A stretch of 64,000 bases of DNA from Blasia pusilla (GCA_050084515.1 CM114274.1:22692001-22756000), one strand, 5' to 3'. Numbered from the stretch's first letter, positions 37,896 to 49,645 are shown. Made by a program: numbers and translations. The notes: generated by a model from the sequence alone, not told the origin.

Positions 37896-40470
37896 AGTGA
37901 TCCACCGTACACATTGAGTGGTCCTACCAGTTGGGTGTACGAGATAGACGACCGGGGTATAGGACCGCGTAGGTTTTTGGGTGCTCTAGACACCATAGAG
38001 CTATAACTTCATTGCGGAGTTTAGGAGTTGGTGTGACTCACAGAGGGCTAGGAACTCTAGAGAGTTTAACGCGTTTACAACATGGAACGGTGTCGTATCG
38101 AGAGCCTTTCTTCGAGTAAGGGCAGGCCTTCTAGCTGCGGCAGACGTGGTCAATGCAAGATGAACTCTTTGAGAAGTTCTCCTTTTTGAATATAAAATAA
38201 TTATTTTTACTCTCCATTCTCTCACGATAGGTATCACAAATGGAAGTGCCTAGGCGATCACTTCTTCGTAACATCGGACCCCGAAATTCCTAACTATAAA
38301 ATTCCTATAAACTATTTTACGCTTGTACACGAGGAAGATAGCACAACTAGTGTTAAACCCTACTTGAGCAGACCTATTGACATCCATGGATCGCTATATA
38401 AGGACATACAAAGTACAATCCTATGTCCTTCCATATGTGACGATAAGAAAGATCACCGGAGTTGGAGATTGCATGACCTGGTTCATGAACGCCTCCCCAA
38501 AATGATAAACTAAATAGCGAGTGAACTAGTGCCTATCTACAAAGAGTACCTTGACATGGTATGGATTGAGGAAAGGAAAGTCCGACATAACTCGTGTTCT
38601 ACCCTTATCCATGCTTGACAAACATTCTCTATTTTCCTCAAGAATGGGTTTTGACGAAACTATTCTCTCAAGAGGGGTAATCCATTCTCATTGGGAAAGT
38701 AACAAGCCAAAACATTCACTATTTTAGTATGACTAAACTCCTCTAAGGTGACAAGCCTCTCATCTCCACACACACACCACACTCTAGAAACCTCTCGAAA
38801 AATAGACAATGGTCAAGTTACTTTCCCAAGAGGGGTGATCCACTCTCATTGGAAGAGCAAGCAATCCCAAAGCCATACACTCAAGAGTGACACAAGAGAA
38901 TCAAGATGTGGAATAGAAGGCGATGACCCCTTGAAGGTCCCTCCTCTTTATATACTCACAAGCGATCCATAAGAGTACAAATAGAACTAATCTTATCTTG
39001 TGCTATATGGCTTCCTCTCAAGGCTTAGCCAATCACATTTTGACACAAGTAGATTTTCTTTTATCTCTTCCAAAATATCCTCTTTTACCCATTTGATATT
39101 TTCCAAATTATCCCAACTAACCTAGCCACCAACCAAGACTACTTTTGCTTTTCATTAAAACACCAACCTCACTACTTTACTTTTATAAAGTCATCTTTTA
39201 TTTATTACCTCTTTTCCTAAAGTTGGGCCCGCATAAAAGAGGCACCATAAATAGGTTTAAACATGCGAATTTCCTTTTCCTAAACTAATTTACTTAGTAC
39301 TAATAAAACTCTATCTAATATTTAACAAGGAAAGAGTTTACACATTGGCTAATTTTACTATATGACAACGATATGTTCCAGCATTTAGAGGGGGCACCCA
39401 TGGACGATTACCATGAGTTCTCCCACAAATATGCCCAGGAGATGAGGCATGGCGACTCTACTACAACCCACACTATGTGCCATGGACAGAACCGTTCCCA
39501 GATGAGGAAGAGGAGTCAAGAGAGGCTACTTCCTCTTCTACTAGTGATGGTTTAGGAGGGATCACTCGCACTGAAGCAGTTGCAACGTCTAGTCGGGTTT
39601 GTCCCAGGTTCAACCCCGTGGTTAAGTTCTTTGTCGAGTTGAGGGCGAGCTACTAGGGGGTACGAATGGAGAAGTTGCGGAGCATCCATGACTTCCAGAG
39701 GCGCCCAGGTGAGAGTTTTTGTTAGGCTAACAATCGCTTACGTCGGTTGATCAACGTCACTCAGAGGGTGATAGAGGCTCAGGCTATCCAGTCATGGTAC
39801 GCGATGCTGGACCGAACCGTGCGGACACGAGTGCGGGAGGGCGTGCTTCTTATGAACACCTCCCCTATGTTGAGAGATGTTTTTAGGACCGCCGAGAACA
39901 TTGAGCGCAACATGGAGGAGGAGAGGGTAACCACCATGGGTTCTGGGCGAGAGCAGTCACGATTGTCTGCACTACCTGTGCAACAACGTGAACTCCGAAA
40001 TAGGTTGATTGTGGCACCACGAGCTTAGGAAGGATACTGGGAGGCCGTGCCACAGAGACTGCGCCTTCATATGCGGCTCAACAACAACAACCTTCTATTA
40101 CTTGTTGGACATGTGGTGGAGCCCATCATGAGCGCGATTGCACTCGTTAGGATCATGGACGTGTGCCTCAGCATGGAGAAGCACCATGAGGTTATTAGTA
40201 TGAATATTATCAAAGGTATGGTCATACATGCGCCAAGTATTTCAGTTTATATCCTGAGTTACGTCCGGACCTAGGGCCAGAGAGGGCACCAAACCGAGTT
40301 GCGGGTCCGGGTGGGCCTAGAAATCGTGCACTAGGTGGTCCCGTTGGGAGACGAGGAGCTAGAGTTGCCCGTGGAGGAGGTAGAACCCCACCACCTAGAT
40401 GCATCGAGGGAGATGTCGGGCGTGAGGCTAGGATGGTTGCTCAGATACATCAGCTATATGAGTAGATTGC
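37896..40470 (+). pseudogene. Gag of copy P (interrupted)
   Basis: The N-terminal capsid-like part is recognisable at about 37930-38085 (GPRRFLGALDTIEL, then DFIAEFRSWCD in a shifted frame), matching GPRRYSGAVGTIELEDFMQEFDTWCD in copy M. A 1277-bp insertion separates it from FQHLEGAPMDDYHEF at 39373. The rest follows: SIHDFQRRPGE, SWYAMLDRTVRTRVREGVLLMNTSP (39747-40028) and knuckles CWTCGGAHHERDC (about 40107-40145) and YGHTCAKYFSLYPEL. It would package RNA in particles, but the frame has several stops. Confidence 0.75.
38090..39366. mobile_element. Non-coding insertion in gag (candidate solo LTR), TSD AACG
   Basis: Gag codons TGG-AAC-G stop at 38089 and resume as AACGATATGTTCCAG at 39367. 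The intervening 1277 bp are bounded by AACG on both sides (38086-38089, 39367-39370), a 4-bp target duplication. The insert begins GTGTCGTATCG and ends CTATATGAC. It has TATATA-like boxes and no open frame, as a solo LTR would. Its parent element is not in the window. Confidence 0.7.
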
Positions 40471-40474
40471 CGCT

Positions 40475-41480
40475 ATGACATTGAGATTACTCGATGTCGG
40501 ATCTATGGCATCGACATCATATGGAGCAGCGAGAGATATGGAGGATCCTGGTTGGATGTGCAGGGATGTCCAAATGGAGGTAGCCGTAGTTGTGACGCGT
40601 AGAGCACCCGCAGAGTTGGATCCACAGCAAGGGGAAGCGAGGAAACAGACTAGGCTTCTTCAGTCTTTCACGTTGTCCAAGGCGATGAGGACCCCATTGA
40701 TGGTTCCTGATCAGAGTTCTTGGAGAGTTAGTGATGTTGTTGGTGTGTAGGCACGAAGGGTGATGGGAGAAGCTAGTGTGATGACTCCTATTGTTGATGC
40801 TCAGGACGGGCATGTGTCGAGCACGTTGTTGGGGGCAGCCACAGTTGTGTACCATGCTCCTTTATTTTCTGCTTCCGATGTTATGACACTGGGGGGTACG
40901 CCCGTCGAGGCTTTTTGGCTAGCCGCTACGCTATCTGAGCATGGAGTTGAAGTTCCTTCATCACGTTCAGAGGTGATTGCAGAGGAGGTGATGGACTTGC
41001 CCTTGGAGCGGATGCTGGGGCCGTCCACGTCAAATTCATGGCAGGTTGCGGCTGCTAGGATGACGGAGATGCCAGCTAGACCCGCAATAGAGCGTGCCAT
41101 GGCTTCTGGTGTTGTGTTGCTTGATAACCAAGGAGAGGTCTTCTAGTTGGTGAGTCTCTGAGGTAGAGCTTTTAGTCCGCAGCGCATCTTGTTGGATTCA
41201 GGAGTGCAACCCCTGAATTGGGGAAAGCGTCATTCAGAGGATTGGGCTTGACGAGAGCCTATGTGGAGCGTTGTCCATTCCGGATGCAGACATCCTTGGG
41301 TGAAGCGAGTACCACACAGTATATAATCCGACAAGAGGTTGTGGTGAGGATTTTCCCGGGACATCCTACACATGATGGTGCAAGCCAAGGCGATAGTGAC
41401 TGATACAGAGTCCTACGATGTCTTGGTTGGTGGAGAAGAGTTATACCCGATGGGGTTTTCCCTGGATTATTGGGAGGAGT
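40475..41480 (+). pseudogene. Aspartic protease region of copy P
   Basis: Frame 40475-40750 encodes the linker, 40760-41146 the pre-protease region (DVMTLGGTPVEAFWLAATL, MPARPAIERAM, GVVLLDNQGEVF). The catalytic part reads ILLDSGVQPL at about 41185-41215, in a frame with stops. It continues as QTSLGEAS and YDVLVGGEELYPMGFSLDYW (41372-41824). DSG is the retropepsin signature. The frame is broken by TAG and TGA codons. Confidence 0.75.
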
Positions 41481-41499
41481 CAGTGTCCTACAGACGAGG

Positions 41500-41839
41500 A
41501 TGGCAGTCAAGTGATGGGCGCCTTAGCTCATTACCCGTTCCATTCACATGTGCAGTGATCGGCCAACCGCCAAGAGAGATGGCGACCTTAGCAGCATTTA
41601 GCACTGCCATCACTTGGCCTAGTGATTTGATTGAGGAACATGTCCATGCAGAGGATACTCCCATTCCTCAAATTTCTATGGAGAGGAGTGTCATGGTAGC
41701 CGCATCAGTTCTTGGAAGAGAGATGCCGCTTTGGGGCTCGAGTGAGGAGCTTCAACGCTTAGCCATTAAGCATGTGCAGACCGCGTGGAGCGAGACATTT
41801 GCACTAGAGTGTGACGGGTCATAGGAACCCCAAGTAGGC
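41500..41839 (+). other. Protease-methyltransferase linker of copy P
   Basis: Conserved with copy M (PREMATLAAFSTAITWPSDLIEEHVHAEDTP; AASVLGREMPLWGSSEELQRLA) but without a recognisable domain. It may be an N-terminal extension of the methyltransferase that binds DNA or a partner. This is inference from its conservation only. Confidence 0.5.
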
Positions 41840-42890
41840 AAGAGTGCTGCTATGACCCCTTTGGACACCACCCCGATTATGTGGTGCATCCCAGAGAAGG
41901 GTATTTGGGTGTTGGATCTCTTTGGAGGGATCAGTACTTGGTTAGCTATTGTTTTGCACATTGGAGTGCGCGTGCAATAGTACCTGTATGTGGAGATTGA
42001 TGATGTTGCGAGGCGCGCTTCATTTCACCATATGGCGGTGTTACGCCTCTATTTTCCCGACTTGTTTTCTGCGTCCGCCATTCAAGGTTACCAGAGTTCC
42101 TTATCGAGGGACATTTCATTGTTGGGGGCGGAGGACTTGGAGCGGGTAGGGACCATAGACTTGGTCATTGCTGGTTGGCAGTGTCAGGGCCAATCAAGTG
42201 CTGGACGAGGTAGCGAGTTAGCTGACACTCGGTCCGGGTTGTTTTGGGAGATGATGCGGATCTTGCGATATTTACAAGAGCATCAGTCTCGTTCTCCTGC
42301 ATACATTTTGGAGAATGTGGCAATTTTGGGCGATTTGAGGTCCTACGTGGTGACGAGTGCACATCAGGTGCGCGGATGGATTGGCCCGGCAGTATTGTTA
42401 GATGCGGCTAGTGTGGGTTCACGAGCACATCGCCCGCGTCTTTGGTGGACCAACTTGGTACCACATGAGGTATTGCGGAGGGCTTATGCGAGAGTGGAGC
42501 GTCTCTCTGATTTGTTGGTGGATTCTATATTGGATCCGGGCCGTCGTTCACAAGCAGTAAGGCACGATGATCAACCGTCGTTGATTGTGGTCAACAGGAT
42601 TGGCATGCCACGAGTTGACTTTCCCACATTGGTGAGTTTTTCTGCTTCCCATGCATTCAAGGAGGCCGGACCTGGCTTGGTTTGGGATGACCAGGTACAG
42701 AGGTTGATGGAGCCCAACGCCGATGAGCGAGAGCGAGCAATGTGATTCCCCACAGGAGTGACGGCAGTACCGTCACTATCAGAGGCATCACAACATCATG
42801 TCTTGGGTCAGGCGATGGACCTCAACTGCTTGACATGGATTTTCACCTTAGGAGTAGTTGAGCAACGTTGTTTGAGGATGTGACACATCA
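41840..42890 (+). pseudogene. Retroelement cytosine-5 DNA methyltransferase (copy P)
   Basis: Motifs appear in the standard order of C5-methyltransferases: I, VLDLFGGIST (SAM site, about 41910-41940); II, YVEIDD; IV, VIAGWQCQGQ with the catalytic Cys; VI, YILENV; VIII, VGSRAHRPRLWWTNL; IX-X, ERERAM then FPTGVT and GQAMDLNCL. The main frame is 41990-42745. The AHRPRLWWTN pattern recalls Dnmt3/DRM enzymes. In this copy the usual Pro of PCQ is Gln, a TAG lies before motif II and a TGA interrupts the GFPTGV motif, so it is inactive. It would methylate cytosine with S-adenosylmethionine. It sits between protease and RT in the polyprotein, as in copy M. Confidence 0.85.
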
Positions 42891-43169
42891 CAACTGTTAG
42901 GTTGGTGAGCCCCATGCCTACCAAGACGGTTGAGGCTGTGGCTAGGGGCAAGACCCGAGGAGATCAACACACCAAGGATGATTGGGAGAGACACCCTTGG
43001 ACTTCTTGGGATGTTTTGCAAGTACGCCAGGAGATGATAGCCACAACATCGAGTGTGGTTCTCGGTACTACACGTGGAGATGAGAGTTCTATTGTCCGAG
43101 ATGGGGTTGCACCATAGCAACCACCGACACCTGCGCCAGAGAGTCCTACCGTAGTCACGATGGAGACTT

Positions 43170-44110
43170 GGTAGCCAGATATGATCCCTAAGTTAACAGG
43201 AGGAGAGCAGCGTCAGATACACTAGTTCCTTAGGAATTATAGGAGTTGTTTTGCATTTAGTATGCATGATTTGGGTACGTTAAAGGCTCCAGGGATCCGT
43301 ATTGAGTTGTCGAGTGATACGCCGATCTTCCGACGACCCTACTGGTACAATAACATGGAGAGGGCTCTGATTCAAAGTAGGAGCCAAGACTTGGTTGGAG
43401 CAGGACTAGTAGAGATGTTGCATGGAGAGTATGCATTTGCCACTATCATGCCCGCCAAGAAGGATGTGCATGGCAACTGGACGGATAGGCGGATGTGTGG
43501 AGATTACCGACCTATCAATCGGTAGACGAAGTCCGATAGGTATGCCATGCCCACTCTTGAGGATATCTTTAATGTGATTGGGCATGAAAAGGTCTTCAAT
43601 TCATTGGATTTGCGAGCCAGATACCATCAGCTGCCTATCCGATTGGAGGACAGGTAGAAGACAACATATTGGGGCATCGATCCTTAGGTGAAGGATTGTT
43701 TGTACTAGTGGCGGTTCTTACCATTCGATTTAAAGAACGCCCCGGCTGAGTTTCAGAGGGTCATGGATAGGATCTTGGCAGGTCTAGATTTTGCTAGGTG
43801 TTATATTGATGACATCGTAGTCTTTGGCGCCATGGTTGAGGAGCATGAGCGACATTTAGAGGAGGTGTTTTGATGATTGCTGTTACATGGGCTGAAGCTA
43901 TATCCCCGCAAGTGCAAGTTCTTCTACGACTAGATTGAGTACTTGGGTCATACAATATACCTTGGGGGCCTTGGTGTGCAACAACCAAAGGTAGAGGCTA
44001 TTTCACGCATTCCGCGCCCTACTGATGTGAGTCAAGTTCGTGCATTCATGGGATTGGCGAACTTCTATCGACAGTACATCAAGGGTTTCAATTTGATTGC
44101 ATAGCCGCTA
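43170..44110 (+). pseudogene. Reverse transcriptase of copy P
   Basis: Readable motifs: TPIFRRPYWYNNMERALI, AKKDVHGNWTDRRMCGDYRPINR, the palm strand near FNSLDLRARYHQLPI, a WRFLPFDLKNAPAEFQRVMDRIL block, CYIDDIVVF (the YIDD box, about 43798-43820), VEYLGHTIYLGGLGVQQPKVEAI and RAFMGLANFYRQYIKGF. Ty3-type RT order is complete. At least four in-frame TAG codons occur, three at Gln positions of copy M. Confidence 0.8.
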
Positions 44111-44685
44111 ACCTTGATGACCAAGGTGGATTAGGAGTGGCATTGGGGGGATGAGCAAGAGATAGCATTTCACATGCTCAAGGACAGATTGACGTCCGCG
44201 CCCATATTGAGGAGACCAATCAAGGGACATCCTTTCCAATTGCATACCGATTGGAGCATGTTGGGGCTTGGAATTGTGCTCACCTAGCATGACGATGATG
44301 GTAGAGAGTTTGTGGTGGCTTACGCTAGTTGCTCGAACAACGCTGGAGAGGCAAAGTATAGCTCGTATGAGGATGAGTGCTTGGCTGCAGTGTGGGTTGT
44401 CGCACATTTTAGATGTTATCTATTCATGAATCCCTTTACCATCATTACTGATCATCAGCCACTTAAGTGGTTGATGGAGTCCGACAAGCCTACAGGGAAG
44501 CTTGCGAGGTGGGCTCTTTTGTTGCAGGAGTATGACTTCCAGATGGTGCATAGACGTGGAACGCTCAACCAAGATGTAGATGGTTTGAGCCGTAACCCAT
44601 GCCCGGGTCAGCGAGATGCGACTAGAGCTCATTGGCATGGTGAGAGTGATGAGGAGTTGATGCCAAGATGGCATGCTTCAGTCTA
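44111..44685 (+). pseudogene. RNase H of copy P
   Basis: Frame 44312-44803 gives VVAYASCSNNAGEAKYSSYEDECLAAVWVVAHFRCYLFMNPFTIITDHQPLKWLMES and the tether RWALLLQEYDFQMVHRRGTLNQDVDGLSRNPC. This is the canonical Ty3 RNase H and connection, uninterrupted here but carrying an extra gag piece in copy M. It removes the RNA strand during reverse transcription. The integrase is cut off by LINE-A at 44686. Confidence 0.82.
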
Positions 44686-44807
44686 TTTCATCAGGTCTCA
44701 ATTTCTACCTTTGATACATCTAGAAGATCAAGATATCAGGGGCCAATATCATTGGCTACGTCTTGGTTTGGTTGGGGGATCTTATTGTTATTTGGTAGTT
44801 TGATATT

Positions 44808-45353
44808 TTGCACCACTTTCCATGCCTATCTATCTACTCAACAGGAACTTACAATCGAAGTCAACGGTTCCATCGACTTATTGGGGATGTCCTCAAATAT
44901 CAAAGCAAAGGTGAAGTCTTTCTAGTTGGGGATTTCAATGCTCACACACGTACTGCTCAATTTACCCAATTCAGTGATTCCTTGACCTCTTCTCTTCTCG
45001 AAGAACATGAGGATGGTTTGTGGTCTATAATCTCTTTGGATCTTTCTATAAATCCTTTGACAAAGCATTTTTTAACGTTCGGAGCGACTTGTAATTTGAA
45101 AGTTCTTAATGGAACCTCTTATTTTCCCAACTCTCACTCCAATACTTGTTTCTCCTCTATCGGCGCTAGCACCATCGATTATCTTCTATCCTCTCCCGCT
45201 AATAGCTCTCTTATCTCTACATTTGATATTCTAGAATCTCAGCCTAAATCAGATCATGCACCTCTTTTGTTCACTCTCACTGTCAAAGGCTATTCCTCTC
45301 TCGACATGTCAATCTGTTTTAGCTTCTCCCAAGTTTCGCTTAGATCCTGGTAA
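44808..45353 (+). pseudogene. LINE-A endonuclease fragment with intact GDFN strand
   Basis: The 181-residue frame has RLIGDVLKYQSKGEVFLVGDFNAHTRTAQFTQFSDS, IGASTIDYLLSS and SDHAPLLFTLT, the catalytic landmarks of the endonuclease. The N-terminal portion before FIRSQF is missing by truncation. Confidence 0.75.
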
Positions 45354-45387
45354 AAAAGATCTTTCTATGCTACATTTATAAGAACTC

Positions 45388-46915
45388 TTGAGTCGCATTA
45401 TATGGAGCCCAAATCCACACACGGAAAGTTTGCAACTAACCGAATTACTCAAAAACACTGCTTCTAAGTTCTTTTCGCGCCACAGGGATAGAAGTGCTAG
45501 AAGGTTGCCTTGTAATGGGTGGTTTGACTCTGAATGCAAGCAAGCAAGGGCAAGATCAGTTGATAAATCTTTTGATATCCAAAGTCGGCTTATTATGACG
45601 AGCCTTTATAAATACTTGGTGAAATCTAAGAAACAAGCTTTCTTGTGGCGGAAGCAAGAGTCCTTGACAAGGGAGATGCATGAGGAGCCCAAATCATTTT
45701 GGAGACGGTTAGTAGTACGGTCTTCAAAACCTACTCTTGATCCCAAGTCTTTGATATCTTTTGCCGAAAAGCTCTATTTCTTCCCCGACACTACATCTAT
45801 GCCACGTTGTGAAGGAATACCTAGCTTATTCTCTGAAGGAGAGGTGATGACTCAACTAATAAGATTAGCAAATGGTAAATGTGAGGATTTCGGGAGGAGA
45901 TTTTATTGGACCGATCCTCACCAAAGTATTGGGTGATGCTGTTATTTATGGTTTTTCTTCAACCTTGTTGCTACGGGAGATTGTTCCTATTCACAAATCA
46001 GGAAGGAAGGACTTGGTGACAAACTATCGCACTATCATGGTGGGTAGTGTTTTTGCCAAGTTGTTTGGGAAATTGGTGGAGTCAAAGTTGAGCACATGGA
46101 CAGAGTCTTTCCAAAAGAGAGCACGGGTCCAAGCTGGTTTTCGCCCAACATACAACACCATCCACCATATCTTGGCCTTGCGTGTTTTATGAGAGAAATC
46201 TAAGGGCAATGGAGAAGCTTTGTTTTGCAGCTTCATTGATTTCAAGAAAGCTTTTGATATTGTACCTCGTAAGCTCTTATGACAAAGGCTGCAAGCCATT
46301 GGAGTACCACCAAATCTCCTAGCAGAAGTGGCCATGTTATACCATTTCGTTTGGGCCAAGATCAAAGGTTCACAAACTCAAGAGATCTTGAGTACAATCG
46401 GAGTCATTCAAGGTTGCCCTCTCTCCCCTACTCTATTTGGAGTTTTCATAGATGATATTGAAAAGTGGTTGGAGGAATGTGATAGTGAAGGTGTCAAGCT
46501 TGGGGACTTTGTCATCTAAGCTCTATTGTATGCAAATGATATCATATTACTAGCACATGATGGCATTAGTTTACAAAAACACCTCGATACTTTGGCAAGG
46601 TTTTGTACCCTGAATCGGATGGAGGTTAATATGGAGAAGTCTAAACTCATTATAGTGGGTACTAGATCCATGTTCTCGTTCTTTTACAAAGGTCTACAAA
46701 TAGTGCAAGTGCAGAGTTACAAATATCTAGGCATCGATTTCTCTAATGACTATAGTTGGGCACTTTGCGTGCAAAAGAGAGTAGAAGCTTGTTACGAAGC
46801 TCTATATTCATTTTTAAACCGGTGTAGAAGAGCTCATCTTGTGTCTTGGGGTCTTAGGAAATTCTTATTTAGGAGCTTAGTGTTGCCGGTGGTCTTATAT
46901 GGGACCCAAGTTTAG
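45388..46915 (+). pseudogene. LINE-A RT fragments
   Basis: Frames 45388-45936 (linker), 45872-46192 (IVPIHKSGRKDLVTNYRTI through HHILALRVL), 46328-46519 (GCPLSPTLFGVF) and 46526-46915 (YANDIILLAHDG, YLGIDFSNDYSW) make up the RT. The active box is YAND rather than YADD, and TGA or TAG codons separate the frames. Confidence 0.75.
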
Positions 46916-47128
46916 GGCCCTAGTTGTAAGAAGACAAGTTGGGAGCGCGTGGAGAGGGTGCAAAAGATCTTTCTACAAGAAGAATTGAGTGTAAGAAACC
47001 AAACTTCGTATGCTATTCTTCTTGCGGAAACATGTTGTCTTCCTCTAGAGGCTGAAGCTCTTTACTAGACCATCACTTATATCGCAAGGGTGAGATCTCT
47101 TGATATTTCTCGCCTCCCTCATTAAGCT

Positions 47129-47698
47129 TTGCAAGCCACACGTTCCATAGGGTGGATGGCGGATGTGGTGACTTGGTCTCCAAAGTGGAATGTGGTGGAA
47201 CGTGAGTGGGACTTGAAACCGATGGCACTCTGCGAGCATCTACACAAGCATTTTCTCAACATTATTTGGAGTAGCCCGGGCACCCAAATGGAGTTTTATC
47301 AACTTCATGTTAGTCCTATGCTTGTATATTGTGAACAAGGATACCTACTTGTGGGAATCCGCACGTTCTTACGTCATATTATCGCACGACATAGAATTAG
47401 GTCTCATAGGCTAGGAATTGAGGAAGGACGATGGTTTAATATTGATAGAAGTGAATGAATTTGTAGGTTATGTTACGGAGAAAATATTGAGGATGAAGAG
47501 CATGTGTTTGTTACATGTCCAAGGTATGAAGAGATTAGACTAGCTCATAAAATAGATATGGAGAATTTCGATTCTTTACTAAAGCTTGTGCCTTATGATT
47601 TATGTTGTTATATTAGGGACGTCATTATTCATCGCTCTAGTGCTCTAGGAAGTAGCTATGAGAAGGTCTTTAGGATCTTTTTCAAGGTCAATGAATGA
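47129..47698 (+). pseudogene. LINE-A ORF2 C-terminus
   Basis: Frames 47129-47458 and 47504-47698 carry HRLGIEEGRWFNIDRSE and then the CRLC-like and HVFVTCPRYEEIRL zinc segment. It keeps CGA at the position where the 29.4-kb copy has TGA. The gene ends near 47660. Confidence 0.75.
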
Positions 47699-47790
47699 AT
47701 GACTTGTAATGTGTTTTTCAGCCTTTTGACCCTTTGGGTCCCACGGTCTTGATCTATTTACCATTTATCATTTACCATTTATTTGGGCTT

Positions 47791-49185
47791 GTTGGCTATG
47801 GAGAGCTAGATTGCTGAGACTTTGATGGCAAGGTCTGATGGAGAGTTCTTAGATCCAGAGGTTGATGAGGAGACGATAGGTGGTCGAGACATTCACGACG
47901 ATGGAGTGGCCTTGGAGTACCTGCGTACTGGCAGCGTCGCGAGCACAGTGGGTGCTAGAGAGCGGGATCAGATCCTACAACGAGCCAGACGGTTCCGATG
48001 GGAGGGCACATGTATGTTACGAGTGTGGGAGGATGGTAGAGTGTTTGTAGTGCCTCATCCTTTGCACAGATCACATTTGGTGCATCATGCCCACGATGAG
48101 TTGGGTCATTTTGGAGTGAAGAGGACGTACAGCTTGCTCCAGATTCAGTATTGTTGGCGAGGCATGCAGATTGACGTTCAGTAGTTTGATGCCAGATGCA
48201 TGGTGTGTGATCGAGTCCGAGCATCGTTCAATGCTCCAACTCCACACTTGCATCCACTTCCGATCATGGGTTTAGGTTATAGATGGAGTTTGGATTTTGC
48301 AGGACCTTTGCCTTTGACGGAGCGCCATAGTCGTTATGTGTTGGTTATGGTCGAGAAATTCTCGAAGTGGATAGAGTTGGTTGCATTGCCTAACAAAGTG
48401 AGTGAGGGAGTAGGGTATTCCTTCCTAAATCGAGTGTTGAGTCATTACGGTGCACCAGCGGAGGTGTTGACAGACCAGGGTACAGAGTTCCGCTGGGAGT
48501 TTCAAGCCTTGTGTGATTAGGCACTAATCGACCACGGCACTACTTCGCAAGATCATCTTGAGGCGGATGGACTAGCGGAGCGGGTTGTGCAGACGGTGAA
48601 GAGAGGACTACGCAAGAATGGCTTGTAGATAGGCCACCTAGGAGATTGGGACCTTCTGTTGCCATGGTTGGCGATGGGAGACAGATTCATCAGGCATGCG
48701 TCCTTAGCGTCTTTCTCACCTTACTTGTTGCTTTATGGCCGAGAGCCAGATTTACTTGCGGCCATTCGTCAAGATACTGGTGAGGTGTTGAACTTTGATG
48801 ATCCTGATGTATGGATGCGAGCATGTTCTTAGAGGGCTGAGTTGTTTCAGAGAGTGATGCCCATGGCGTTTGAGAACTTGGCGATTGCGCAACATCGGGA
48901 TACGTTGAGGTATGCGACTATTCGGGGAGGTGGTTATCGACCTACTATCCGGAGGTTTCATCAGGGAGACTATGTCTAATTGCAGCAGATGACACCCACG
49001 ACGTTGGATTTGATTGCAAGGCGCACCGCACCATCTTGAGAGTGCGTGAGGTTTTTCCATCCGATGTTCTCTTATTGGAGGGACGCGATGGTATGGTTTG
49101 GAAGGACCATGTGCGTAAATGTGCACCATATCATCTTCCAAACATTGACGGTACACTTGATCCTAACTTAGCAATAGTTTTTGCA
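47791..49185 (+). pseudogene. Integrase of copy P
   Basis: The HHCC N-terminal zinc domain is HHAHDELGHFGVKRTYSLL..RCMVCDR (47822-48184 and on). The catalytic core includes WSLDFAGP (Asp), VLTDQGTEF (Asp) and EADGLAERVVQTVKR (Glu), matching the D,D(35)E spacing of copy M. The C-terminal part has the GDYV SH3-like strand. Stops occur, for example after FQALCD (48520) and within ACS-RAEL. It would join the cDNA to host DNA. Confidence 0.82.
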
Positions 49186-49335
49186 GGCTTACGGTGTATG
49201 TTGTGTGGTTCCGCCCATGGTGCAGCCACTATGCTCGTCTGTGATGGATGTTCGAGAGGATGGCATATGGCATGTTTGACGCCACCTCTCACTAGGGTTC
49301 CTCAAGGACAATGGATGTGTCCCAGATGTACATAG
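49186..49335 (+). pseudogene. PHD finger at the integrase C-terminus (copy P)
   Basis: In the frame 49036-49335 (99 aa) the last 46 residues read LRCMLCGSA..MLVCDGCSRGWHMACLTPPL..QWMCPRCT. The zinc ligands C54, C57, C69, C72, H77, C80, C95 and C98 form the C4HC3 pattern, with the usual Trp two residues before the last Cys pair. PHD fingers commonly bind histone H3 tails, which suggests a targeting role like chromodomains in chromoviruses. Here all eight ligands are present, although the upstream integrase has stops. Confidence 0.85.
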
Positions 49336-49502
49336 AGGAGGTAGTTCTACATTCCGACTTGTGTCTTTGACATGGATGACAAGAAGGCGACTAACAATGG
49401 GGCCACATGAGCACTCGGCCTTCTTGCTCTTAGCGTCTGAGAGATGTATGTCATGGAAGGTAGGGATAGATGGCTATCTGGAGTTAGAGAGACCTAACCA
49501 CC

Positions 49503-49517
49503 AGCTAGGGGGGCGAT
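49503..49517 (+). promoter_or_regulatory. Polypurine tract of copy P
   Basis: AGCTAGGGGGGCGAT lies directly before the TG of repeat B1. The minus-strand copy has GTTAGGGGGGCGAGT at the equivalent place. Such tracts prime plus-strand DNA synthesis in LTR elements. Confidence 0.75.
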
Positions 49518-49643
49518 TGGAGATATTTTAGTACTTCTTGTCTCGTTGTTTGGATGCCATGAGTTAGCATGGGATCGTGTGTGTTTGCGTGTATGTTTGA
49601 TGACAGTGATGTATGTTGTGTAACAATGTGTATGCGTACGACA
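49518..49643 (+). repeat. Terminal repeat B1 of copy P
   Basis: A 126-bp segment TGGAGATATT...GTACGACA, nearly identical to B2 at 50164-50289. It lies between the polypurine tract and A2 and is separated from A2 by TT. Confidence 0.88.
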
Positions 49644-49645
49644 TT

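Larger units (their letters stand above)
44686..47790 (+). mobile_element. LINE-A copy inserted in copy P, 5'-truncated in the endonuclease
   Basis: It starts at FIRSQFLPLIHLED of the endonuclease, keeps FLVGDFNAHTR (about 44920-44950) and SDHAPLLFTL, the linker (45388-45936), RT (45872-46519 with GCPLSPTLF; LMYANDIIL box at 46526), thumb and C-terminal zinc segment. It ends with the ATTTACC tail at 47757-47785. It splits copy P between WHASVYF and the codons for the integrase N-terminus, so it is younger than copy P. Stops are present at several places. Confidence 0.88.
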
